Source: Narthecium ossifragum
Taxonomy: Eukaryota > Streptophyta > Magnoliopsida > Dioscoreales > Nartheciaceae
DNA length: 64,000 bases
Direction: 5' to 3'
Assembly: GCA_963920575.1 (NCBI GenBank)
Contig: OY986972.1
Coordinates: 6,894,010 to 6,958,009, forward strand
Shown: piece after piece, positions 44,801-55,473 of the stretch
How the letters are laid out: each line of letters starts with the position of its first letter
Position numbering within the stretch: position 1 is the first letter of the stretch
The notes under the pieces: model-generated
Told to the model about the DNA's origin: nothing
Databases searched by the model: none
The model's input: the letters and a program-made list of their open reading frames with translations, nothing else
Position numbers and translations under genes: made by a program

Positions 44801-47495
44801 AATGAGTTATAGGCCTTTGAACTAATAAAGGACATGTAAAATACAACAAAAAATAAGAAGATGGTAAAGTAAAAACATAGATTGGACAAAAAGTCAAAAT
44901 TTCTTTGTTATAAGCAAATATGATAAAGTTGGGTTAAGTGGTGACCCCAATGTTACGAATTAGTAACATATTGCTGCCTTGGAGAAACCCTGACTATCCC
45001 AAGAGATTTCAAGCCCTAAGCCCACCGTTGATTCTTTTCCTACTATGTGGAAGTTTCTGCAAGTGCACTCTTGTCATTTAGCCCTTAGTAAAGAAAGATA
45101 ACCTGACAATGGGAAGAAGAAAAGAGGCCATGTGATTTATTTTTCCCATTAAGGAAGCGGTTCATTCAATGCAAAATGGGGGCAGAAAAGGTAATTTAAC
45201 CATTCCTTTAACCATGCTAATGCTCAAGGAACTTTCAAGCCCTTAAGCAAGTTGGCTCTATCCAAAAGAGGGAAATGGGTGATTTAACCTTTGATTTGAT
45301 CTTGCTTTTAGCCTGTAAACAGCCTTTCAGAACAAATGCAATGATGTGTTTTCATTCACATAAATCATTTGACGGTTAGATACAATTTCACATTAAGTTG
45401 CTCACGGTCAAAGATAGGGGGCAACAGTTTGAATTCCAAAATATGGACACAAATCATACCCGTAGAGTATAACCTGAAAAGGCTCCAGGAAAATTGTCAG
45501 CCATGATTTCCATGGCTGCAAAAAATGCAACCACCTAGTAATCCAAAGAAAAGGAAAAAAAGATTACTCGGGAAAATTCGGTACACAAAAACATATATGG
45601 AGGATATTCACACTTTTGACCAAATTAAAGGTGTCCGAATTAGCACCTGTTTCCCCATCTGTGGTGAGATTACTGCATAGACATTTGCATCTCCTACTGT
45701 CTTATACAGCATCTGCCTATCACCACCAGTTGTGCCCATGACAAAAGGCACACCTACTTTGCAGTAAAGTTCAGCATTGCCTGCAAGTAGACATATAACC
45801 TCATTATTTAAAGTCAAAGCCGATCACAAACAAATTATCCAGAGTGATGCAGAGCACATATAACAGGGATGAAGAGAACCTCTATATTACACGCACACTT
45901 AAGTGCAACTTTTCATCCATATAAGTATGAGCCACAGTCATGTGTACGCAAGCAGAGTAGACATGCCAACTTTAGCACTTTTACTTGCATACAACTTTTA
46001 GAAGACAGTGTGTACGAACATTTAAAGGTCCAATTATCAGAAAGTAGTTTGCCCTTTTTGAGCGTGTTTCTTTTTCCTTAATAGAGTGAATACAAAAGCA
46101 TATGCAGTAAGACATTTACGCTATGGAAATGTAGATGCTTATATGTTTGCTAGCTTACCATTCACTGCATTAGGCACGGTGTAGTCCACGACTACAAGAT
46201 CTGGAAATTGATCAAATATAGAAGAAAGTACACCTTCCTTTTCTGATGGACCATAAATCTGAATTTCAGAAGTTCCCACTCGTACAGTTCTATCAGGTTT
46301 CTCTTGACTGCTGAATGATACAGGGACTAACTGCAGTCCAGCAGAAACTGCTGCTTCAGCAACTGCCTGTCCCATTTTACCCGTGCAGCCATTGACCTAT
46401 TAAGATCAAGCTATTTGGATGAAAACTGAAATTGATGTAAAAGCTAATTCCAGTACAGTATTTAGTTTTTATACATTGCAATTACTTAGTTCATGTGTTG
46501 CAATTCATCATGAATACCGACTACATACCAAATGCCTATGAAAATACACATGTGGAAGTTTAAAAACCCACATTACTATTTACGTGGGCAACACTTTTCT
46601 CAACATCATCCAAATCAACTAGTAGCACTCAATGTCAGCCTAACAGTGTGTGTCATAATGCCATAAGTCCAACTCTTGATTTCTGTAGTGGGAGGGCCTA
46701 TTTATACCGAACTCTTTATAAGTCCAAGAGTATCCATAACCTAAGTTAACAAGAGAAAAAATAAAGATGAAAGGAGAACTTTATCATCTATGGCACAGCA
46801 TTCAAAACATCCTTGAGGATGATTCTTAGCATACGTTTCTTGGTTGTCGAATCAGAAAGCCTTTTCGTATAGCATATATCTCTAGTTTGTATCTCAAAGC
46901 AGTTTTCGAGCCAAAAATTGGTAAAACACTTTAAGATACCTTGGGACAGCAAATGACCAATCAATCAATCTCCCAAGTCATAATCAAACATTCTAGTTCT
47001 CAAAGAAGGGCATGAATAAGCAAACTCCGTCACCAGAAGCTCATAGCGACCATAATTTCTCATGTGAAATCACTCAAGAACCATCATAATCACCAGTCAC
47101 CAAAGCAAACATCCATCCGACCATAAACCCCAACGACCTTAGAGCAACAGCATGCATTGGAAACTCCAAGTTCACAACTACGACAACATTTTGCCAAAAT
47201 GATATCTCAACATCAACCAATATAGCAAACAAAACACTCAAAACCAATTCTTTTCCCCATTCCATCACAAAAATCACGAATTGGGCAGCATTAGAAGAGC
47301 TTCACATACCAAGATACGAAAAGATAAGGGTTTGGACGAGACAGCCATAGCTTTCTGGGTGTTCTCAGTGGCGAAGGCGCTAATGATGGAGAGGGTTCTC
47401 CACGGGTATCTTTGAGAGAGCCGGAGGCGATTCCCTTGCGGGTTCCAGCGCGGAGCGATGCTGGTATGCGGCAATAGCGAAGACATCATCACCAT
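35816..47495 (-). CDS. DAPB: 4-hydroxy-tetrahydrodipicolinate reductase, chloroplastic
   Basis: Reduces the dihydrodipicolinate precursor with NAD(P)H in the diaminopimelate route to lysine, in plastids. Exons: 47495-47310, 46396-46159, 45780-45647, 45534-45460, 37036-36935, 36251-36142, 36051-35964 and 35884-35816. All introns are GT-AG and phases agree, giving about 333 residues, the usual plant length. Residues 1-55 look like a transit peptide (Ser/Arg-rich, no acidic residue before about 43). The nucleotide-binding loop NGCTGKMGQ is at 64-72 and GTTGG at 157-161. The active-site block [14 protein letters not shown] has His216 and Lys220. The tail is conserved (RIYNMIDVL). An in-frame stop lies upstream of the ATG at 47495; ATGs at 47489 and 47486 are alternatives. 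Intron 4 is swollen by a retrotransposon. The donor after exon 7 is a weak GTCTTC. Confidence 0.95.
37098..37525 (+). repeat. 5' LTR of the intronic element
   Basis: About 428 bases, ending CTGCATCA just before the primer site. It contains the perfect palindrome CTCTTATATAAGAG (37352-37365), which includes the TATA box. The 3' LTR keeps it at 43271-43284. Confidence 0.85.
37529..37541 (+). promoter_or_regulatory. Primer-binding site of the intronic element
   Basis: TGGTATCAGAGTA, the tRNA-iMet complement with a mismatch at the end, lies three bases after the LTR. Confidence 0.85.
38266..40080 (+). pseudogene. Gag and protease of the intronic element
   Basis: Gag begins at 38266 ([15 protein letters not shown], coiled-coil-like), with stops and frameshifts near 38490, 38770 and 38940. 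It continues [18 protein letters not shown] from about 38985. A zinc knuckle [14 protein letters not shown] lies near 39307-39348, followed by an acidic linker. Protease appears at about 39650 as IINSGSC: the catalytic Asp of D-S/T-G is Asn. The downstream protease motif LILGQPWLF is at about 39868. Confidence 0.82.
40093..41491 (+). pseudogene. RT and RNase H of the intronic element
   Basis: The pre-RT segment reads [16 protein letters not shown] (about 40158), and the substrate-binding region [15 protein letters not shown] follows a stop at 40420-40422. [15 protein letters not shown] and [16 protein letters not shown] lead to the catalytic FDDILIYS near 40728. A frameshift near 40835 precedes the connection (GLATFYQ). 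RNase H shows [11 protein letters not shown] (about 41136), a stop near 41227, then [11 protein letters not shown] (about 41320) and ADALSRRF (about 41455). Confidence 0.85.
41491..42950 (+). pseudogene. Integrase and chromodomain of the intronic element
   Basis: The zinc finger has [15 protein letters not shown] and CCACQLAEH (about 41690-41830). A stop at 41878 precedes the core [18 protein letters not shown]. Frameshifts follow near 42000 and 42130; TIVSDRN (about 42070) and [15 protein letters not shown] (about 42150) keep the core residues. The C-terminus continues [11 protein letters not shown] and GDYVMIHIR to 42649. The final segment [15 protein letters not shown], a stop (TAG in place of Trp), then [10 protein letters not shown] is a Reina-type chromodomain, which would target heterochromatin in a live copy. 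Confidence 0.83.
43020..43427 (+). repeat. 3' LTR of the intronic element
   Basis: About 408 bases, pairing with 37098-37525. It is preceded by a purine tract (CCAGGAGAG). Several substitutions and short indels separate the two LTRs, so the insertion is not recent. Confidence 0.85.
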
Positions 47496-47644
47496 AGATG
47501 GAAAGAAGCCCTAATGGAGATGGAGAGCTTTGAGTTCAGAAGAGAAGGAACGATGAGAGGGAGGTATGCAGCGGAGGAGGAGGAGGCGGAGGCGATGCTG
47601 GTGGTGGTGGGAAGGAAGGATCAAAAAGATCGGGGCGTGGAGTA

Positions 47645-48000
47645 TGCGGAGAGGGTGGGCGAAGGGGTTGGGGAAGCCGGTGGAGATGGAGGTCCGGTGG
47701 AGCTCGAGCGGAGGACGGGAGGCTGACGCGAGGAGCGAGGGCAAGGGCGGGGGTTGGGGAATCCGGTGGAGCTCGAGCGGAGGATGGGAGGCGGACGTGA
47801 GGAGACGGTGGTCCGGTGAAGCTCGAGCGGAGGACGGGAGGCGGACGCGAGGAGTGAGGGCGAGGGCGGGGGTTGGGGAAGCCGGTGGAGATGGTGGTCT
47901 GGTGGAGCTCGAGCGGAGGACGGGAGGCCGACGCGAGGAGCGAGGGCAAGGGCGGGGGTTGGGGAAGCCGGTGGAGATGGTGGTCCGGTGGAGCTCGAGC
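47645..48000. repeat. GC-rich minisatellite 5' of DAPB
   Basis: About four to five imperfect units built around GAGCTCGAGCGGAGGACGGG and GGCGGGGGTTGGGGAA words; full units are roughly 90-100 bases and some are shorter. It starts about 150 bases upstream of the DAPB start codon. The same sequence resumes at 61274 after the inserted MITE and nest, so the array was longer before insertion. The apparent proline-rich ORFs are translations of the repeat. Confidence 0.8.
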
Positions 48001-48472
48001 AGGGGTGAGCAGAACCGAACCGAACCCGAAAAATTGAACCGAATCGAATTAGTTCGGTCCATTCGGTTCGGTTTTTTGGTCAATTCGGTTCTGGTATTTA
48101 TAAAAAATTTGGTTCTTGGTTCGGTTCGATTCTTGTAAAAAAATCTCAGCTCAGTTCGGGTCAGAATTGAATAACCCGAATTTTTATATGGGGTTCGATT
48201 CGGTTTTGCAAAAAAATCTGGAACAATGTTTTGCATTTTTTTGTTTGGAAATTTCGGTTCGGTTCTGGAACCGAAAATATCGGTTCGGTTCGGTTCATAG
48301 CGAAGTTCGGTTCGGTTCGGTTCGGTTCTAATTAATTTGGAATCGAAAATCTCAGTTCGGTTCGATTCGGTTATCATTGTAGTTCGGTTCGGTTCTCTAA
48401 AAACTGAACCGAAAAAAATTCGGTTCTTCGATTCTGTACCAGAACCGAACTGAGAACCGAATGCTCACCCCT
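48001..48472. mobile_element. hAT-like MITE rich in GGTTC repeats
   Basis: Exact inverted ends AGGGGTGAGCA (48001-48011) and TGCTCACCCCT (48462-48472) enclose 472 bases dominated by GAACCGAACC/GGTTCGGTTC repeats. Neighbouring octamers GCTCGAGC (47993-48000) and ACTTGAGC (48474-48481) match at 6 of 8 positions, compatible with an 8-bp hAT duplication that has drifted. There is no transposase. It lies inside the minisatellite, about 0.5 kb upstream of DAPB. Confidence 0.7.
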
Positions 48473-48489
48473 AACTTGAGCGGAGGACG

Positions 48490-49061
48490 TGATGCAGGAC
48501 CAAATCCAGATCCCGATCCGATCCGGAGCAACTCGTTGGGCGATCGCGTTCGAATTCTATACGTCCGACTCAAATCTCAGTACGACCGTGACCGTCGGAT
48601 GGGCATAACTTTCGACCACGATGTCCGATCGGGGCGTGCGACCAGTCGAAACGACCGGCTCGACGAGCCCGTCAAGATTCATCAGAGATCAAAGATCTCT
48701 CCATGACCTTGACTTCCAAATCTACAGATTTCTTTTCCTTATGGATTAAAATCCCGTTTTAGTGAAAAGCTTTCCTTTCTAGGCAGTTTATCGGTCTTTC
48801 CATTTTTAACAAATTTCTTGTTTCTAGTCGGATTTCTTCTTTTTTTAATTCAGAGTTCAGTTGAGTTAGGTCATGTTTGAGTCCATGTTTGTGTTGGTCT
48901 CTCCTAAACATATAAAAGGAGGTTCTAGGGTTTGCAAGAGAGACTTTTTTTATGAATGAAAATTAGGGTTGTTTTCTCCTCTCTTGAGAAATCTGGTTGT
49001 CTCTCCCATAGAGAGGTCGGTTGTCTCTCCCGACGAGAGACCTCACGTTTACCCTGCGCCA
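48490..49061 (+). repeat. 5' LTR of the nest's core element
   Basis: 572 bases, TGATGCAGGACC to CCTGCGCCA, with a TATA box TATAAAAG at 48911-48918. A tRNA-iMet primer site TGGTATCAGAGCC lies at 49065-49077. The LTR pairs with 60689-61273. Confidence 0.92.
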
Positions 49062-49253
49062 TAGTGGTATCAGAGCCATCCGAGTTTCCTGGGAAGAGGA
49101 ACCATGCCTCGAACCAGAGCCGCACGTGCTCGACGGCTACCTAGCGTATCTCCACCTCCGGCCAGAAGACGTGGTCGGCCTCCTGTCGACGACGACCCTC
49201 CCCCGCGGGAGCAAGGGGTCTTGCAAGCGACCATAGTGGATCCGCAATGACAA

Positions 49254-49853
49254 GTGGCCGCAGTCCAACTCCAGCTTCAACAACAGAACCGAGAACAGAC
49301 GCCCTCGCTGGAAGAAGAAGAGGTGTTGTCATCGGACGAGTCCTCCTTTCAAAATACGTACGCCGACCAACCCATGTTTCGACACCGTGACCAACGGGAT
49401 CGTTCCATGGATTACGGATTCAAGGTGGACATACCTGAGTTCGCGGGAGGATTGCAGCCCGAGATTTTCATTGACTGGTTTCATCAGGTTGAGATTATAT
49501 TCGAGTTTCGGGAGGTTCCTGACGACATCAAGGTGAAGTTGGTGTCTATCAAGATGAAGGAACGAGCTTCGGCGTGGTGGGAACAACTAAAGAGGGTCCG
49601 AGAGAAGCAGCAGAAGGACAAGATCCGAAGCTGGGAGAAGATGAAAAAGAAGATGAAGGAACACTTCCTTCCTTTCGGATATACCCAGTCCTTCTTCCAG
49701 AAACTACATACGTTACGCCAAGGTACGCGATCTGTTGAGGAGTATACTGAGGAATTTTATCAGTTGCTTGCCAGGAACAACCTTTCAGAGATGGAGGAGC
49801 AAACGGTAGCTAGATACCTCGAAGGGTTGCGACTATCTCTCCAGGACGCGTTG
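49254..49853 (+). pseudogene. Gag (capsid part) of the core element
   Basis: About 200 open codons, including [52 protein letters not shown] and [18 protein letters not shown], up to LQDAL, where the first solo LTR begins. This is a Retrotrans_gag capsid domain that would assemble the particle. After the solo LTRs it resumes at 53417. Confidence 0.88.
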
Positions 49854-52051
49854 TGTGAGGGTCTGTCCCTCTATTCCTGTGGCTCGTTGTTGACCACAAG
49901 GGCAATTTGGTAAATTGCACATTGTCGATTTGTTTCACACCCACGTGTGCACACACCGGCCTTGTTTTGGTGTATGTGTTTGAATAGAATCGTTAGGTGG
50001 ACCCGGAATCGAAAGATCCGGAATTGGGCTTGAGTTTGGCCCAATTCTGATTCCCTGTGCAGGTTGGATCGATCCAGGATATACTAGGGAGTGGTGGCCG
50101 CCAGTGGAGTTTGGATCGATCCAAGGTGGAGTTTGGATCGATCCAACTCGAACTGGAGCGTCCGTATAAGAGCGAACGCAATGCTTCCTTTCTCCTTTTT
50201 CCGATTCCGCTGCGATTGGGCTCAGATCCGGTGAAATCTTGAGAGGATTTAGGAAGATCCAAGGCTTGGCTTCGTGGATTGAAGTAGCTCTTGTCGAGGT
50301 AAGGTCTCTACCTACGAATTTGGTTGGGTTTTTCTCGTGTTCTTCATCATTTTCGCCGAATTCGGGTTTGTTTTGAGTAGATCTCCATGTATAAGTGATG
50401 GTTTCCGATTTTGAAGCCATGAGTAGCTTCGTGAGTATCAGTTCTACCAACCCATCAAGTTTGGTGAAGGTTGGTTTGGTTTTCTGGCTGTGATCGGCGT
50501 CGAAAGTTGGTCGGAGGACCGGTTGGGATCGATCCAATTGGATATTGAATCGATCCAAGTTGCACTCAAGACGGTTTGTTCACTGGTGGAAGTTGGATCA
50601 ATCCATGGGTATGTTGGATCGATCCAGTGTTTCCCAGGAACAGTGTTTGAGGGTAACAGAAAATGGTTTTCTTGGTTTTTCTGAGTCGGATCGATCCAAG
50701 GGCAAGTTGGATCGATCCGAGGGCAAGTCGGATTGATCCATGGGTATGTTGGATCGATCCAACGTGCACCAGAGTGCGTTTTTTAGGCTGTTTTGCCCGC
50801 GGGGCTTCGTATGTGTGCGGTTTTGGCGGTTTTGCTCGCGGGGCTTGCCATGATAGTTTGTTTACCGCTTTAATGGCATGTTTAGTGATATTGCTATAAA
50901 CTGCTATTTGTTACCGCTTTGTGGTTGAACCGGGAGAGTGATGACTCCCGGGATTATATAGAATAAATGGGCTGACTGTATGCCCTTTATCACTTTGTGG
51001 TTAACCGAGGGAGTCATGACCCTCGGGAATGTTTACTATAAATAGGCCGAAGGTGTGCCCTTGATTGTTGCCTATTTATACTATTGTATTGTCTAGCTTC
51101 CTTGTGCATTAGAGACATGTTAGACTAGGCGTGGGCGGTGGTTGACCGTCGATCCGGGGCTCTCGGGTAGCTCGGATCTAACTCCTGTATCGATTGCTAA
51201 GAGTTGGATGTCGTTACCCCGACATGTGTCGTCATGCTTGGTATCCAACATGGGTAAGGGTGTTCTACATGTGCTGAGGTTCTCCCTGTTTATGGTGGGA
51301 GAGGGTTATATGGACAGGAACCCTGGGGTATCGATGGGATTTATGGGCTCCCTGGCAAGCCTTAGCTTTTGATTTGGGGTTTAGAGATCGTGTTAGCTCT
51401 GTTGCTTAGAGTGCTGAGAGTTGGTTGTCATAACCACGGTAGTTCCACCAAGTGTGGAGGTCCCGCTTGGAGAGGGGGGTTCTACTGGTATCATCATGTC
51501 CACCCTGTGTCAGGGACTGTCGGAGGTTGTCCACCCTTGAACAGTGGCTGTTGGAGGGACGTACTTTGGACATGTACCCTTCGGGTTATTGACGGGATTT
51601 ATGGGGTCCTTGGCAGGCCTCAGTACTTGACACAAAGTTAGTTCAGTTGCAGTTTCCCCTTCCTTGTGTGTGTCGTAGAGTAGAACCCTGCTGAGCTTAG
51701 TGCTCACTCCTACCCGGGCGGTGTTTGCAGGTGCAAGTACCAGCTCTCCTTCGGTGGGCCCCAGTTGCTCGTCCTGTGGCGGCGCGTCGACATCATGTCT
51801 TGCTTGAGGGTCAAGATGGCTTCTGTTGTGCGTTTCGGGAGACTACCGATGATGTAACTTCTTGAGGACTGTTATATGTAAATCTTGATGTAACTCTGAT
51901 GTATGTATAGTTTTTGTAATAATAGTAGTTGTTAGATTACTTCTGCCCTCTGATTGATTATTGTAACTGTTTCCACCAGTTGATGTTAGTAGATGTAATA
52001 ACCCCCCCCTCGTGTCCTGGTACGGATGGGTTTTCTGGGCGGGGTGTGACA
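49854..52051 (+). mobile_element. Solo LTR A (Tekay-like, subfamily H type)
   Basis: 2198 bases, TGTGAGGGTCTG to GGTGTGACA, with CGTTG on both sides (49849-49853, 52052-52056). Layout and many words match the solo LTR at 27444-29981 (for example TTTTGCCCGCGGGGCTT and AACCGGGAGAGTG). GGATCGATCC palindromes occur at 50064-50143 and 50524-50765. No internal coding sequence. Confidence 0.9.
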
Positions 52052-52056
52052 CGTTG

Positions 52057-53411
52057 TGTTACGAGCGGTCTACTCGTGATCCTCTCGTAATGGGTCTCTA
52101 CTGCTCCAATCGATCAGAATCGGCCTGATCGGACTTGATTTGAGTCCAATGGGCTGAAGCTGGATCGAATCTGGTTCAGATCTGGCTCAGATTGGGGTAG
52201 GACTCGACTGGGTCAAGTCTGGATTGGTTGATTGGCTCTTGGAATTGAATCTGGCTCGGATTGGGCTAAGTGGCTGAACCAAATCAGAGTGGGCTGAGTT
52301 TGAATCAACTGGCTGGCTGAACCAAGTTAGAGTTGGCTGAGCCAACTTGGTTGGGCTGAACCGGAGTTGATCCAAGGGCTGTGGTTCGTCGGAGTAGATC
52401 GCCGGAGTAGGGGCGGCGGCGGCGGTCGGGATAGTGGCAGGAAGGGTCGCCTGGAGGTGGGGGTGAGATCTACCGGCTCAGATCTGGGAGATGGGTGGCG
52501 GATCGGGCGGATCTGGTGAAGACGGCGGTGAAGGTAGGGTCGGCTGGCGTCGGGGACGACGAGGGAGGCTCCGGGAGTGGCTGAGGACGTCGGAAAGAGG
52601 GTTGGAGGAGATAGGCGATGGATTTAGTGTGGTTTGGGGGTGAGTTCGGGGATCGGAAGTGGGTAGATGGCGAAGGGGACGGGGGTCGGTTGTTGGGTTG
52701 CCGTGGGGATCACCGGAGAAGATGGAGTGGGGTGACGGAAAAGTGATGGCCGGGGTCGTGGTGGCTCGGGGAAGAGAATGGAGGTCTTGGATGGCGACGG
52801 GGCTGGCCGGAGGGGGCTTGACGGAGGAGATCGGCGGTGAAGCTCGGGTTCGGCTTGAGGAAGACGATGAACAGTGCTGACGTGGCGCTGACGTGGCGGT
52901 GGGGTCGATGGCGTGGCGGAGAGAGAAAGTGACGGGAAGAGAGAGAAACACTGGTGGAGGCGGTGCCGGCTGCGGGGAAGATGACCGACGGAGAAGAAGG
53001 TGGATCTATGGTGGATTTCGGGTGGAATCTACTTTACTTCTTCTCCTATGATATTCTACTCCTATAATATTCTACTAATTACTCTTAATCATTCATCTCA
53101 TCCATAACCTAATACAAACTACTAAGGTCCTTTTATAGAGACCTTGACAGAGTCCTAATCCACTAGAGAAACCCCCTTGCTTGATTAGCAAGTAATAAGG
53201 TTTCTGACTCAACTCAACTTCCTAACTCAAAGGGACTCTTAATTAATTCCTAACAATCAACTAGGACTCAATAAAAGACTAATGTTAAATACTAATTAAA
53301 TACTCTAGTTTGAACTAGGGAAGTCCAAGTCAAATTAGGAAAGAGGCTGAACCAGCTTGGTTCCTCTTCTGGGTTCGGGTCCAGTTGGTCGAGTCGGATC
53401 GACTCGTATCA
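52057..53411 (-). mobile_element. Solo LTR C, second insertion at the same CGTTG target
   Basis: 1355 bases, TGTTACGAG to CTCGTATCA on the plus strand (near-perfect 9-base inverted ends), flanked by CGTTG at 52052-52056 and 53412-53416. A minus-strand TATAAAAGG near 53131-53140 sets the orientation. It is unlike the other LTRs here in sequence, with GC-rich putative U5 at 52400-52990. No coding content. Confidence 0.82.
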
Positions 53412-53509
53412 CGTTGAACCTCCATGCGTTTGTGGACGGTGTCCGAGGCCTACCAGCGAGCGTTAACGGCGGAAAAATAGCAAGCTCGGGTGACTGCCAT
53501 GGGAAGGAC
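53412..53509 (+). pseudogene. Gag middle fragment of the core element
   Basis: A short strip of gag between solo LTRs C and D. After a one-base shift it reads WTVSEAYQRALTAEK, a stop, then QARVTAMGRT. This links LQDAL (before 49854) with the zinc-knuckle part after 55218. Confidence 0.8.
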
Positions 53510-55218
53510 TGATAACGCGTGAAAAGTGCACAAATCGCCCCTTTAACTAAGTCCTGTTAGCCTCCGAGCAATGCTATTTTGATGGTCTATGGTGCATTTC
53601 AGGTATAAGAGCCTTCAACGAAGATTAGATCAAGTTTGGAGCTAAAACGAACAAATAAAGAACCTGCTAGGAGCAAAAGAGCAAAGGAATAAAGATGAAC
53701 CATCTTTGACATCAAAACTGTACCTGCTCAGGACGAATCAGATAATGTACTATATATGGTTGGAAAGCTCTTGAAGTCTAGATTCCAGAACTTTTTACGG
53801 TTCGTGATTTGGAGTTTTCTAGAGAAAGATATGTCATTTCTAATACAGAGGTGCAGAAGAAGCAGTTACGGAAAACCAAATCGATCTGCTTCCCATGCAG
53901 ATCGATCTGGGTCGGGCAAATTCCAGTTTTTGAAGTTCCCGAAGTGAAGAAGATCGATCTCAACCCAAAGGAGATCGATCTCCTTGGGCGCTGCGGGAAA
54001 AATAAAAGGAAATTGACTAATCCGAGTTAGGGTTTGTCTTAGGCTATAAATAGCCTTCTTTGGAGGATTTTTGGCAGCCACCCAAGGACAAATTTTCCTC
54101 TCCTCCTGGGTGTTTCCTTGGTTCTTCTTCCTCCTTAAACATTAGGGTTAGATCTTGAAGATAAATCCATGGCGGGAGCGCGTTATCAACCTTCTCCAAT
54201 GGATCGTTTCTTCAAGATGAGTAGCTAAATCTTTTGTCTAGGAAATTCTATGATGTAATAGGGAGTTTATTTAGGTTTTCTTATGGATCTGAGCATGTAC
54301 TTTATGATGGTTTAATGGATTAAATTCGGATTTTATATATCTATTGGTAATCTTTCTTATGGTGAATGGATTGTTTGCTCTTTGTGCCCTAATTTCGGTC
54401 TGTCTTGTCTCGGTTTTTCCGTGGGTATACAGCCGGATTTTGTGAAAACTCAAAACATAAACGTTGTAGATCTCTGTCTTAGCTTTCCAACGAATCTTGA
54501 ATCGTCTCGTTTCGAGTTCGGATGTGAAAGTTACGCTGAGATTACGCTCGCTGGTTTTGAGCATTGCATGTTAGAGGCTAGGATTAGGACTTGTTCAAGT
54601 TGCTTTCATGCTAGAACCATGTTAGATCTTTGAATTGGATTCTAAACCCTAGCTTATGATTGTAGGAGTGCTAGAACCACTGCCTTAATGCTAGAACCAT
54701 TAAGACCTATGATTGTAACCTACGATTCATTCTTTATATTTATCGATTAGGCGATCTCAAAGTGCTAGAACCACTTTGATAATTTTCATACCAATTATCC
54801 GCTGATTTATTCTTCATTCCGACATAGGCTTCTAATGAATCTATGTTGAGTGATAGTGGACCTAGCCGATCTTCTATCAACCCTAGAAAACCATCTTGAA
54901 CTTATTGAATTGCTCTTATCCTAGGAATGCCTAGATAGCTCTCGATTACGGATTAGAACTTCCTAGCCTTTTCTCTTATTGTTATTCTCCTGATTTAGTT
55001 TAATTCAAGTTAAAGGTAGTTTAAAGACCAACTATCATCCTTCTTCCTTAACCTTTGATTTAAAACTATGCGTGGTAATTAGACTTAATCCTGTTTTCCT
55101 TGTGGACCGACCCGGACTTATTGCTATCTACCCCCTTAAGTAGTTAGTAGTGTTTCGGTTTATAAATTTGTAATTTTGGCGTCCTTGTTAAGGTAACGAC
55201 ACTTTTCAAGGCATGTCA
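53510..55218 (+). mobile_element. Solo LTR D (Athila-like)
   Basis: 1709 bases, TGATAACGCG to GCATGTCA, with AGGAC at 53505-53509 and 55219-55223. Gag resumes in frame after one AGGAC copy. It has TATAAATAG at 54045-54053 and AGATCGATCT-type palindromes at 53876-53985, upstream of the TATA box. The right ~50 bases include TTGGCGTCCTTG...GGTAACG, resembling a decayed tRNA-Asp primer site, so the insert may include a little internal sequence. No ORF of note. Confidence 0.8.
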
Positions 55219-55473
55219 AGGACTCAACGGCCAACTGCAGCACCGCTGAACCCGAACCCGCAAGCGAAGCCAACGGGTCCGCGACCCGCTCCCCCAAATC
55301 CGGCATTGGGATCCACCTTCAGGTGCTTCCGTTGTGGGGAAGTAGGGCATCGGGCCTCAGATTGTAGCCTACCTGCGAGCCGACCAGGGAAGGCTCTGCT
55401 CCTTGCAGAAGAAGCGGAGGAACATGCGGACCTAGCCGAACCCATCTTCGATGGCTGTGACGAAGAAGGGGAG
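55219..55473 (+). pseudogene. Gag nucleocapsid of the core element
   Basis: Reads RTQRPTAAPLNPNPQAKPTG, a proline-rich linker, then the zinc knuckle CFRCGEVGHRASDC (55324-55365), which would bind RNA, and an acidic tail FDGCDEEGE. It is cut by solo LTR E at 55474. Confidence 0.88.

Larger units (their letters stand above)
37037..45459 (-). other. Intron 4 of DAPB (8.4 kb), host to a gypsy element
   Basis: Lies between exon 4 (ends 45460, donor GTATGA) and exon 5 (starts 37036, acceptor GCAG). The element at 37098-43427 accounts for 6.3 kb and stops only about 60 bases from the exon 5 acceptor, which may affect the branch point or pyrimidine tract. The remaining 43428-45459 is AT-rich and without ORFs. 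Confidence 0.9.

Noticed and set aside
35816..47495. Bacterial contamination as the source of dapB
   Set aside because: Eight exons with GT-AG introns and plant-type sequence exclude a bacterial contig.
47511..48377. Long proline/serine-rich ORFs upstream of DAPB
   Set aside because: They are translations of the minisatellite and the GGTTC-rich MITE.
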